Shown here: positions 36,036 through 47,231 of the stretch, piece by piece
Layout: the number at the start of each line of letters is the position of its first letter
Numbering within the stretch: the stretch's first letter is position 1
Assembly: GCA_037179385.1 (NCBI GenBank)
Contig: CM074179.1
Location: 74,947,719 to 75,011,718 of the forward strand
DNA from: Holothuria scabra
Taxonomy: Eukaryota > Echinodermata > Holothuroidea > Aspidochirotida > Holothuriidae
Direction: 5' to 3'
DNA length: 64,000 bases
Made by a program: the position numbers and the translations under genes
Notes under the pieces: model-generated
What the model was told of the DNA's origin: nothing
Databases searched by the model: none
What the model saw: the letters and a program-made list of their open reading frames with translations, nothing else

Positions 36036-36639
36036 ATACTAAAGTTATAAAATGAAAGATACTTTGAGGAGAAATGGATTGTGATATTTAGCTGTCGCTC
36101 TAACATAAGTTTGGGGGACTGCTATTGACCTTAAACTACCACCCTACACCTTTTATCACATGACGTGTTCTCTCCGCAGGGTACTGAGTTGTACTGAGTT
36201 TGCACTTTCTGCTCTTCTGCACAAAACTGTCTAATCAAACATATGCTATATCATTTAATTAGCCCAAAGTTCACTTGGCAATGAGTAAACATCTAGGCCT
36301 ATGCTGCACTCGTTTGCCAAAGAACAGCCATTTGTCTTGGTGAGAACAACATCTGTAAAGAGATGAGCTGGTGTGACCAGGTAGACTTGATCAAAGTGCC
36401 ATTATCTAGTAGTGTTTGACTCAGTATTGTTTACATCAAAAGACCGTCACTCGGTGGTTTTTACTAGAGAATTCCGCATTGGGCATAACACGGCATGACA
36501 TACCTCGTAACAATCATGTGCTTTGTTTATTCTACGGTACTACTAACTGAGTATACAATAGTATACCTTATCAGGACTAAGAAAACTAATCATTTAAAGG
36601 TCAAAAGCAGTCGCCCCAAGCTTATTTTGAAGCATTAGC

Positions 36640-36865
36640 CTAGCTAAATATCACAACTTTGATCTTATTTCTCTACAGAGTAGAGCCAATCATATTTTAT
36701 GACGTCAGTATTGCATATTCGAGGTAAACCAAGCAGCTTTTCTAGTCAAGTTCACATTTGAAGAGAAAAAATGTCACATGACTCTTAACAGCCAATCATG
36801 AAACAGGACAGTCTACTCCACTACTTGAAGTTGGAGTGACTGCTCTTGCTCTTTAACTTCTACTC
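36640..36865 (+). repeat. Dispersed repeat copy, inverted relative to 33.75 kb
   Basis: Contains CAGTATTGCATATTCGAGG, AACCAAGCAG, CAGCCAATCATGAAACAGG and TACTTGAAGTTGGAGTGACT. With the inverted copy at 33.75 kb it flanks the recombinase gene. Confidence 0.7.
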
Positions 36866-37144
36866 AAAATTTCTTTTCACATGTAAATAAAAGTTATCTA
36901 TTAGGTCATAACAATCATGTACTTTGTTTACTCTACATTACTTACTAGCCTAATATTGTATACAGTACCTTATCACGACTAAGTTGGCTTCTGTCAAAAC
37001 AGGTCCATATAAATTTGAACACTCATAAAGAGTCATTATTTACATACAGGCCTAATGTCAGACGTACAGTAATTATTTCATATATCCGGAAACGTGCGGT
37101 GTTCAGAGTATCATCGGATTTAAAAGGGTTAGGTAGTAAGTTAG

Positions 37145-37300
37145 ATGCGATTAACGACACACCATGACGAACGTAGTGTCAGTAAACCTGATAAAAAGTT
37201 CAAAGCCTATTTCCAAGTTCGCCTTTGGTTCCTTTTAATTAGTCGTCTCTTACGACAGGCCTGCAGGTGGGAAATACCCTGGTCATATTCTACTGTACTA
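37145..37300 (+). repeat. SINE-like repeat, second copy
   Basis: TTAACGACACACCATGACG, TAGTGTCAGTAAAC and GTCTCTTACGACAGGC with GGGAAATACCCTGG, in the same order as at 23.94-24.14 kb. Confidence 0.5.
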
Positions 37301-39160
37301 GGGATTGAAAAGGGTCCGTAAACACTACGTCATGTATGATCAGCGCACAACTTTAACTTAGAAAATTGACAGGCTGCTGAAGCAGACAGCAGTAGCCAGT
37401 AATTAGTATAGGGTACTGTAAGTACTGAATTAGAATTAGAATCAACAACACATCTTTTTCGTCTTTAATTTACTAGACTGGGCACAACGTGGCCATGAAT
37501 AAGGAAGTCCATGACTTTCTATCACTTCCTGTCACAAAATAAAAGCAAATTTGTAATGTATCAGTCACTGAAGAGAACCATAGTGATTGAAAGCCACAAC
37601 CGGTTATTTTTCAAACCTCAAAATTAAAATGCCTGCCACTATACTGTATGTTCAAGCTTTAAATTTTGGTTATTAGAGTACTAAATGATTTTACTAAATG
37701 TGCAAAAGATTTTTGAAAATTTGCAATTAAAGGGTATTTCCACAAACTAACGGCCCAATGAGGTTTTTACTGATTTTGTCAGTGTGATGCTATATCGCAA
37801 TGACAGGGAATACAACAAACCATTGATTCAGTTATTTTATCACATCTTACCAATAAGTGTCTTATGATATAACCTAAATATTCAATGGTTAGCATTTTCT
37901 AGAAAATAGTTTCTTTTGTTTTCGTACCCCTACCCTGATTTTGGGGTAGCGGCTGTGACATACCGACATACAAATTTGATTCATCTGAAAAGCTTATCAT
38001 AAACTGAGCATTATTTTCTTAATTTATCATGGCAAGATATCACTAATTATCATTCTTAAGCATTACAGCTTCACACAACTTTCCGAGCAAGATGATAGAA
38101 AATGCCATGACCAACAAAAACATAACCCTTTAGTGTCACCCCTAGTAATGTTGGTTTTTATGTCCTGTAATCATTGAGTTGACCAAAAGTGATCTTTCTC
38201 AGGTGACAGAAAATTTCCTGATATAGAATTGGTCCAAACTCTTTCAGAAAGTAGCACTCTGCTAAAGAAAATTCAAAAGAAGCATCCTTTATGTTTTATT
38301 TCTAATAATCAGCATTGTTTTGGTGTGCCCCCCCCCCCCCTTCAGAGAGTTATGTTGGTAAATTTTGTTTGCTGAGTCATTCTGTGCCAAATCAACAAAT
38401 TTTCTGGAAAGTACCCAGGTAATGACCATCTCAGATTTTGATGATTTTCACAAATTATGATGCTGCATAGACAAAAAGAGTTCACTAAAATTTTCGGGTC
38501 CATAGCTCAAGCAGTTTGGGAGTTACAGCCTTTTAAAAAGTATTGCGCACTTCCCTATTTTCTGCCAAATGTTGCTTTTGAGTTTTTTCATGAATTTGAA
38601 TGCTGATAACTTTTCATAGGGAAGAGGTATAAAGCCTAAATTTGATAAATAAGATGTCTGGCAGCAAAGTAAATACCATCTGGTTTCAAATTAGCAGTAA
38701 GTTGCTGATTTTGGGGTATGTGGGCCTTCAAAAATGCATTTTTTTCACATCCAGAAGCATTTTTTCAAATATCTGGGACCACCTTGGACCACTTCTAATG
38801 GTCCAAAGGGTCTTAATGTCATACCTTATGAATATTTGATCACTTCACTATAGGCAGGAATATTACAACATGGATAACTAAAACAAAGATTTGGCAGGGG
38901 TCTAAACTTGGTCCCAGGGAAAATTTCCAAAAGAGGGGCCCTCCTTCAGAGAGGTCGTTGACCTTGTGGGCAAATATACACAGATTTGAAACTTTCACCA
39001 AGAGAGGAAACAAGTCTGATGCTAATTCTCCAAGAATTTCATACCCCCTTCAAGGTCAAATTACATGGCGAAAATGGCAACTTTTGCCTATTTTAAAGAT
39101 ATGGGCCCTTGAACAGTTTATTGGTTTCGATGAAAGAGAAACCTATGGAACCATGATGGC
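37301..39160. other. No gene recognised
   Basis: AT-rich, with a C-tract at 38328-38340. Short open frames only. Confidence 0.6.
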
Positions 39161-39231
39161 GTGTGTATGCATGTGTGCATGTGTATAGGTGTGTGTGTGG
39201 ATGTGTGTGTGTGTGTTTGTGACAGTGCTCG
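39161..39231. repeat. (GT)n microsatellite, imperfect
   Basis: GTGTGTATGCATGTGTGCAT and following GTGTGTGTGG / GTGTGTGTGTGT runs. Confidence 0.8.
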
Positions 39232-40310
39232 TTATCGCAATATCTCAAGAAGGGAAGATCTGACAGATCTCAAACTTGGTACATAGGTGCCCCATATAAA
39301 GAGAAAGAACCCTGTTGTTTTGGGGCGGAGGTCAAATGTCATCTGGGGTCACGGGGGTCAAACTCTGAAAACCTTGTTAACATGATATCTTGAGGTAGAA
39401 ATCTTGGATGAATGTCATGCTTAGTGTGTAGATGCGTTATTGTCAGAGGAAGAACCCTATCATTTTTGGTGGGGGTAAAAGGTCATTTGGGGTCACGAGG
39501 TTTCAGACCCCCAAAACCTCGTCAACACGATATCTTGAGGTTGGAAACTTGGATGAATGTAATATTTGGTACATAGATGCTCCACAGTGAGAGGAAGAAC
39601 CCTATTGTTTTTGGAGGGGGTCAAGGGACATACGGGGTCACCTGGGTTCAAACTCAGACCACCTTTTTAAACACGATATCTTGAGGTAGAAATCTTGAAT
39701 GAATGTCATACTTAGTGTGTAGATGCGCTGTATTCAGAGGAAGAAATCTGTCACTTTTAGTGGGGGTCAAAGGTCATATGGGGAACTAGGGGTCAAACTC
39801 AGACCACCTTTTTAACATGATATCTTTAGGTAGAAAACTTGGATGAATGTCATACTTAGTGTGTAGATGCGCTATATTCAGAGGAAGAAATCTGTCACTT
39901 TTAGTGGGGGTCAAAGGTCATATGGGGAACTAAGGGTCAAACTCAGACCACCTTTTTAACACGATATCTTTAGGTAGAAAACTTAGATGAATGTCATACT
40001 TAGTATGTGGATGCAATATTGTCAAGGGAAGAATCATATAACTTTTGGTGGGGGTCAAAGCTCATGTGGGGTCATCAGGGCTCAAACTCTGAAAACCTTG
40101 TTAACACGATATCTTGAGGGACAGTAGAAAACTTGGATGAATGTCATACTTAGTATGTAGATGCAATATTGTCAAGGGAAGAACCATATAACTTTTGGTG
40201 GGGGTCAAGGTTCATGTGGGGTTACCAGTGGTCAAAATCCGAAAACCTAATTATTATGACATTTTGAGATAGGAAACTTGGAATGAATGTCATTCTTAGG
40301 TAACAGTGGT
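39232..40310. repeat. 145-bp repeat family, array B
   Basis: The GATATCT phrase recurs at 39384, 39529, 39675, 39819, 39963 and 40108, giving spacings of 145, 146, 144, 144 and 145 bp, with a diverged unit near 40259. Each unit also has GAATGTCATACTTAGT, GAGGAAGAA and GGGGGTCAAAGGTCATATGG-like parts. It is a true tandem array with the most regular units at 39.67-40.11 kb. Confidence 0.9.
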
Positions 40311-40559
40311 CTCCACTAGCTGTTTTCGACAGCGGGTGCACCACTTTGATAAAATTTAAAGCATTACCCCCTCCCCTCGCACAAAAACATTGGCCACCGA
40401 GACAAAAATTCTCTAACACTAAGCCTAAAGCTAAAATTAGCAGTTTGAACACATGTGGATGGCTTAAGATTTGAGCAGATCTGCATGCTGAAATATAGCT
40501 TGCTTGGCAGACGTGTGTGGCAACTGCTTCAATTTTTTGCACTACCGTACGTAATAACG
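40311..40559. other. Non-repeat insert within the 145-bp array
   Basis: The unit pattern is lost for about 250 bp and resumes near 40560 with TTGTTAACACGATATCTCAAG. The insert has no recognisable ends or coding frame. Confidence 0.4.
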
Positions 40560-40737
40560 TGTGTGTGTTTTTGACTCATTAATTGTTAACACGATATCTC
40601 AAGATAGGAATGCTTGACAATTTTCAAACTTAGAACATAGATGCACCATATTGAGAGGAAGGACCATTCTGTTTTGTGGTGGAGTTCAAAGGTCATCTGG
40701 CTTCAGCAGGGTTCAACGTCTGAAAAAATTGTTAACG
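40560..40737. repeat. 145-bp repeat family, array B continued
   Basis: One unit with ACGATATCTCAAG and AGTTCAAAGGTCA (40683-40695), ending at the LINE insertion point. Confidence 0.8.
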
Positions 40738-43257
40738 TAAAAACTGTTAACTGATATATCAGATCATTATCCGATTGCTATTATTTGAGATGACCTAAAG
40801 TCACATAAAAGGTGTACTCATGGAAGAAATTATTTGGTGCGATATACACGCAACTGCAAAATGCTTAATATGAGAACGGAGCTTAGTTTATGCAACTGGG
40901 GTGATGTGCTGTCTGATAATAATACTCAGTTTTCCTTTACAACGTTTCATAATAAATTCTGTGAAGTATTTAATAAGGACTGTCCTGTTAGGAATCTCAA
41001 ATCCAAGAAAAATTTACAGAAATCACCTTGGATTACCTCGGGTATTCTTAAATCTGTTCGTAAGAAGTATTTCTTGTATTGTGCGTATAAAAGAAACCCT
41101 ACCGAACAGAATTTTCTCCACTACAAAAACTATAAAAACAGATTAACCACGATAGTTCATAATGCTAAACAGTCCCTACCACAGCTACTTTACTGAGAAC
41201 AAGAACAACAGCAAAAAGATGTGGTCTGGTATAAATAGATTGTTGAATAGAGGGGGAAAAAGCTTAAATTGTCCAGAATCAGATGACACCTCTACAAATG
41301 AAGCTAGTGTAATGGACTTCGCTGTCAAATTCAATGATTTCTTTTCAATTGTTGGTGAAAAACTTGCCAATGAAATAGATGACAGTAATGTCAGTTTCGA
41401 GTCATTTTTTAAATTATATTGTTGTGCCAACTACCTGTGTCTTACACCTTGTAAGTCGTGAGGAAGTGATTTCTACTATTTTGAAACTACAAAATTCAAA
41501 GTCACCAGGGTATGATGAAATTACTAATGAGGTTTTGAAATATACACAAGATTATATTGTTGATCCACTTAGTCATATTTTGAATTTATCTTTTTCTGAA
41601 GGAATATTCCCAAATGAGTTAAAATCTGCGAAGGTTATACCTGTATATAAGTCTGGTGACTCGAATATTGTATCTAAGCATCGTCCTGTTTAAGTGTTAC
41701 CAGCATTTTCTTAGATTTTTGAAAGGCTTGTTTATAATAGATTATTTAATTTTATTAGTAAGAAGTTCTTATATACTGGACAGTATGGTTTTAGGGAAAA
41801 TCATTCCACATATTTGGCTGCTTTAAAGTTTGTCGATGACAATGTTTGTAATGTGGACAGGAGAGCCTGCACTGTAGCTCTCTTTGTTGACTTATCCAAG
41901 GCATTTGATACTATTAATCATAGTATTTTACTCCAAAAATTATATAGTTATGGAATACGGGGTGTGGCACTAAATTGGTTTAAAAGTTACCTCACAAATA
42001 GACAACACTATGTCCGTTACAGAGGTAAAGATTCTGATGTTAAGGAAATTACTGTTGGTGTCCCACAAGGATCTATACTGGGACCTTTACTCTTTATATT
42101 TTATATTAATGATATGTATAAATGTTCAAGATTACTTAAGTTTGTACTATTTGCTGATGACACAACCGTCTATTGTCATAGCTCAAATGTCGATTAAGCT
42201 CTTGAAATCGCATCTTTAGAAGTAAATCGTGTGGCCGATTCGTTAGCCTCAAAAAAGTTTTCGTTTAATATTGACAAAACAAAGTTGTTGGTTTTTGATA
42301 ATAGTAGAGGTGATAGCCCCCAATACACTTTAAACTTTAAAGGTATCGTTATAAAAAATAGTAATTTTACTAAATTTTCAGGGATTACAATTGACAGCAA
42401 ACTTTCTTGGAAGAATCACATAGATAGTGTCACCAAGTCCGTTTCTAGAATGGTTGGTGTTATGAACAGGTTAAAATATTATCTTCCTAGTAAACTCCTA
42501 TTAACCCTTTATAATTCTCTTATTGTCCCTCAGCTTACTTAAAGTATTTTGCTATGGATTAATTCCCATTAAACTTACATCGACAAACTTCTTGTTCTTC
42601 AAAAGCGGGCTGTTCGTATAATCTCAAATGTCCCACCTTACACCCACGCACTTCCGTATTTTTATAACCTTATCATGCTAACTTTAAAAGATCACTACAA
42701 ATACCAGTTAGGCATTTTCCTATATAGACACAATAATGATCAACTCCCCTATGTTTTGAAATCGTTTTATCACCCAAATAGCACCCATCACAATTATCCT
42801 ACTAGGGGAAGAGATAACCTCATGCAACCCTTCACTCGGACAATATTTGCTTATTCCCACGTACGAAGTTATGGGGTACACCTCTGGAAATCCCTTGACA
42901 CTAAATTACGAAGCTTTCCTAATATAAACTTAATTAAGAAGTACTTTAAGAAATTTCTTCTTCCTCTCTATGTTTCTTAACAAAATTTGGTTCTTATGGT
43001 TAATGAGCCTGAAATTCGTGTGAAATTTACTGCTCTTTTCTGTATAGCCTATAGCTGCATTATGTTTTGTTTTATTTTAAAAATCGAAAATCTCTGGTCA
43101 GGACCAGACTTTAAAAGCTTATAGCTTCATCTGGTTCCATTTTTTTTTCTTTTGCCTTTTTACGTACTGTAATTTAGTGCATTTTCTGATTTTATATTTC
43201 TGTACTAAAATCTATATGTAGTGCAATTGAGGAAAATAAACGAAACGAAACGGAACG
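40738..43257 (+). mobile_element. Jockey/CR1-type LINE inserted in the 145-bp array
   Basis: Starts inside the endonuclease domain (TDISDHYPIAII near 40752, the terminal SDH motif of AP endonucleases), so the copy is 5'-truncated. It runs through RT and C-terminal domain and ends in AAACG repeats (about 43236-43253). It splits the tandem array: GTTAACG on the left, and CTTCAAGGTAGGAAACTTGG on the right, which is unit sequence. AACG is found on both sides (40734-40737, 43254-43257), a possible short target duplication that cannot be told apart from the AAACG tail. Confidence 0.85.
40834..42980 (+). pseudogene. LINE reverse transcriptase, decayed
   Basis: The pre-RT region (KSPWITSGILKSVRKKYFLY) is in one frame to about 41170, then shifts twice. 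From 41379 to 42980 a single frame carries the RT: SKSPGYDEITNEVLKY, ELKSAKVIPVYKSGD, ALFVDLSKAFDTINHSIL, GVPQGSILGPLLFIFYIND and FADDTT (catalytic FADD), then the thumb KFSGITIDSKLSWKNHI and the C-terminal helices. This frame has stops at 41691, 41712, 42195, 42540 and about 42570. Losing function mainly by substitutions in one frame suggests moderate age. SREEV to FADD order and the short palm are those of Jockey/CR1-group elements; the exact clade is not assigned. Confidence 0.9.
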
Positions 43258-43450
43258 CTATACTTCAAGGTAGGAAACTTGGATATATTTCATATTTGGT
43301 ATGTAGATGCGATATGGTCAGGAGTTGGTTAGGAACCTGTCTTTTTGGCAAACGTCAAAGGTCATCTGGGATGAGGGGGGCGTCAAAGTCTGAAACCTTT
43401 TCAAACGTGATATTTCAAGATAGTTGTCTCTCTCTGTCTGTCTGTATATT
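43258..43450. repeat. 145-bp repeat family, array B end
   Basis: CTTCAAGGTAGGAAACTTGG, TGGTATGTAGATGCGATATG and ACGTCAAAGGTCA (43352-43364) continue the array after the LINE, then degenerate by about 43500. Confidence 0.8.
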
Positions 43451-44489
43451 TGGCTGTCTCTATGACTTGTATAGAGGTCAAAATGTCATCTGGAATTATT
43501 ATATTTTGAACATGCTAATATAACATTTGAGTGAGAAGATAAAGGTGGATGATGGCATTATTTGAAATAGAAAATTTAGGTATCATCGAAACCTCAATGC
43601 ATTTTTGCATTCTGGTTACTAAATAAAAATATTTCATAAGAGATGTTTCTACTTGTAACCAATTACAACAAATTTTAATCCCTCTGGCCCTCTACTTTTT
43701 TAGAAATTTACTCCTAAAGTTGGGCACCTAGATGCATTCTTTGTAGTGTTTGCACGGATAACCTGGGTACCCGCCCGTCATCAAATTACCTGGTTCCAAA
43801 TCTACTACCCGAATCTTAAAAAATGCATGCAAAAAGGTTCACCCCATTAACACCATTGCCCACGGTAATACTGACTAAAATATTTTTCCAATTTGGTAAA
43901 CATTCTCAGAGACTGAGAATGGAGAGAGCCCCTAGAGATCATGTGTAAGTTTGAAAGTTATCTGTACTTCGTTTACGAAGTTGAAATTTTTATCATCGCG
44001 CGGTTTAATCGCGCTTTCGTCACGTAGTGAGTTGCTTCTCACACATCACATGTATGTCACTTATAACCTTGCACGCAAGCAAGCTATCTGACGGCCAGTT
44101 CAAAATCACATCGTACTCTTTCACCCAGACATATCACCCCGCCCAGCTTGCGAAGACATTGCCCGTAACTGTCGACATGCTAGGTAAACTGAACCTTGCA
44201 TGTAAACGATCTAGTAATTTGTACGGTTTGCCACCTTGAGCATAATCCTCGAATATTTCGTATTGGTTAAACGTGTCAGTTTTACGCAAATCAACACTTT
44301 ACTACTATCCGTAAAGTTAAACGACATCAATGTAACAGCACCGTAAACATTTACGCAAACAGATTTTGAAACAGGCCATTACATATTACGTTATTTTGCC
44401 CCAAAATGACGCTCGCGAAGACTACGAAGTTAATGTGTGAAAGCCATTGGCGTAGCCAGGATTATTGAACGGGGGGGGGGGGGAGCATA

Positions 44490-46500
44490 CCGAAAGACTA
44501 TCTAAGCGGAGCGCGACCATCGGTTGGCGCCGAGCGTGTAGAAAATTTGAAAATTGGTACCTCTCAGATAGTCGAAAATGACATTTCCCGCACTTATAAA
44601 GGTGATCCAAGCAGTCGTTATTTTAAGTTTTCAATTGCAGACATACAACCCAGTGGCGTAGCCAGGATTATTGAACAGGGGGCCAAGCATACCGAAAGAC
44701 CATCTAAGCGGAGCGCCACCATTAGTTGGCGCGGAGCGTACAGAAAGTTTTGAAATATCGCGACCCCTCAGACAGTCGGAAATGGCATTTCCCAGGCTGG
44801 TAAGTAGAGTTCAAGCAGTCGTTAATTTGAGCTATCTTTATCAATAAAATGTTCAGTTCAATTAAAAAAAATGAGTTAATTGCAGAAATATCAGAAATTT
44901 TCCAAATAAACTACGGAGACGCAACAAGGTTCTTGGTATGGGGATAGGACAAAGTCGACAAATCGTCTCCATTCTTAACCGCCGTCTTAGTGGCTGGGGA
45001 ATAAGGTGAAGAGGGTTTCTATGAGAGTAAATTTGGTAAGTTTATGCCGATAAGTGTGAATGATGATCAACTGCTGATAAAGATTTAACAAAGGGAGTAT
45101 TTTCTACACACACAGCTGGATCAAATTGAAAATATGAAACAATCCCAATCATGACTGTAACTTGAGAAAAAGTATAAACATATTTGCAATCGACGTTAAC
45201 CAAAAATTGTGCACTGTCCACTATAAGTCTTAGCTGAATTAATATGGGCTGATTTTAAAATCTAAGTCGAGACGTCTATGCGTTTTTTCACAAAAAAGAT
45301 TCAGAAACTCGTCAGTATCCATGGTGCTTACCATCTCCCGTTCAACAGAAAGAGGCATAAGGGGTATGGACCGTGTTTGTGCCATAGTGGAGCGGAGTTG
45401 GATTTAATAATCCCAATATTTCAAAAATGCTTTTTCTGCTGAAGCTGGAGTAACTGGCATTGAGACAAACCCTATCAATACTTTAGAGAGGCATTTGTGT
45501 ACATTGTCACGTCTCAATGTTTGCAAGTGCTTTAACAGCCCTGGTATTTTCACAACACTGTAATTTATACACATGCTGTGTAAATTTTTTACACAACCAT
45601 GTGTACTTCCTACACATTTGTTGATTGGTGTACTAGTTACACAATGTTGTGTAAATTCTACACAACATTTTTAAGAGTGTACCTTCATCTGTTTCATACA
45701 GCTCAAATTCTGTTTTTTAGTTTTCAGCTGGTGGTACATCAAATTCCGTGGCGTAAATAAGATTTTCCTCTTTTGTGTGGGACTGTGGGGGCGGAGTACA
45801 TTTGTAGGGGACCGGAGCTTACTATCTACGCGTAACGTCATCATCGGTTGGCGCGTAGCGTACAAAGAAAATTTGCATTTTAACTGCTCCCAGAAGGCTG
45901 AAATGGCATTTGTCAGGTTTAATTGTCTTTCGTTCCAGTGAGAAAATTTTTTCTTAAATTCAAACACGCTTTTGAGATACTGATCAGCTCAGTTCATCAC
46001 TCCACTGATCTATGGATCCTAGGGTTGCAAATTCGAAATCCTGCGTTAAGTTAGGAGCAGCTGTTCAATTGCAAGAGTGAGTGTTTCCATAGGCGTAGGG
46101 AAGAATTTCAGTTTGGGGGCAGAAGATTTTTTGCCCGAAAATGTAATTCTGCCGACAGACAACCTAAGAGGGGCGCCACCACTGGTTGGCGCGGAGCGTA
46201 TAGAAAATTTGAAAATTGGTACTTCTCAGATAGTCGAACATGACATTTCCCGCACTTATAAAGGAGATCTAAGCAGTCGTTATTTTAAGTTTTCAATTGC
46301 AGACAAACGTTCACTTCAAACTAAAATTCCGCCGGAAAGACTAAGCTGAGCGCCACCATTGGTTGGCGTGAAGTGTACAGAAAATTTTAAAATATTGGAT
46401 CCCTCAGAAAGTGGCCAATGGCATTTCCTAAGCTTATAAAGGGATGTAAGCAGTCGCTTTTTGAGTTTCCGTTGGCAAAATATTTAACGAAATTTTCCCT
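44490..46500 (+). repeat. Five further copies of the structured GCGCCA/TGGCGC repeat
   Basis: Copies begin near 44493, 44697, 45822, 46157 and 46330. Shared order: GACTATCTAAGCGGAGCGCC, ACCATTGGTTGGCGC, GGAGCGTACAGAAAATTTTG, CCTCTCAGATAGTCG, ATGGCATTTCCC, and AAGCAGTCGTTATTTTAAG. Copy 44697 follows a fresh CAGTGGCGTAGCCAGGATTA phrase (44652). Confidence 0.75.
45540..45685. repeat. TACACA/TGTGTA word cluster ending TTTTTAAGAGTGT
   Basis: About eight TACACA, ACACAA or TGTGTAA words in both orientations within 145 bp, ending ACACAACATTTTTAAGAGTGT. The terminal phrase matches the ends of the TTGGGC element at 18.8-20.0 kb. Confidence 0.55.
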
Positions 46501-47113
46501 ACTTTCCCAGATATTTTTCCTGAAAAAAAGAAATTTTATTCGATTCTTCTAATATCACATTCCCTTTACTAGATCACTTCCCCACTGCTTAACGGTAATT
46601 TTATTTTGAACATTGCATGTAGTCTTACTAATTTTTCCAGCTAGACAGGAAAATATAATCGGTCCTTTGACGGCCCATTGTCGGCCCATCGTCGGGAAAA
46701 ATGTCTCGGTCTACGGTTTGCTGACGGGCGTGAGGATGATTGGCAAAAAGTCTCTACCCGCCATGCAGTTTTCACTTTGTCAAGCCAGCGGACCTCAGAT
46801 GGCTCTCCGTCAGTCAAATGGTCGCCGATAGACCGCCTGCTTACAGGGTTTGATGCATCAATATACTGTGGGCCTATGTGACATTTGGTTAATTAGTTTC
46901 GGCGAGCGATCGATCAGCTATCGATTTTGGGTGATTGTAGTGCTATAGGCTATTACAGTGTTCACGCTCACCTAACTGGTTGACATTGGTTGCCATAGAG
47001 CATGCGCAAGAACACATGGGTGTATGTTCAGTGTTGCGCGTGTTAACGTTTGCGGGGTTGCACACAGAGAGTAGACAAATTGGAACCTACCTTCCATTAT
47101 GACGACAGTGTAA

Positions 47114-47231
47114 GCGCGCCCACTGAACAATATAGCATATAGTTCAGTGAGCGCGCCGTACTCACTCTTTTGACGTCCAGCTGTGATGGCATTTGTGTGT
47201 AAACACTAATTGAGTATATTGAATTAGTGTT
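47114..47231. repeat. Two adjacent hairpins
   Basis: First: GCGCGCCCACTGAAC (47114-47128) with GTTCAGTGAGCGCGC (47142-47156), one mismatch, 13-base loop. Second: AACACTAATT (47202-47211) with AATTAGTGTT (47222-47231), perfect, 10-base loop. Confidence 0.75.
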
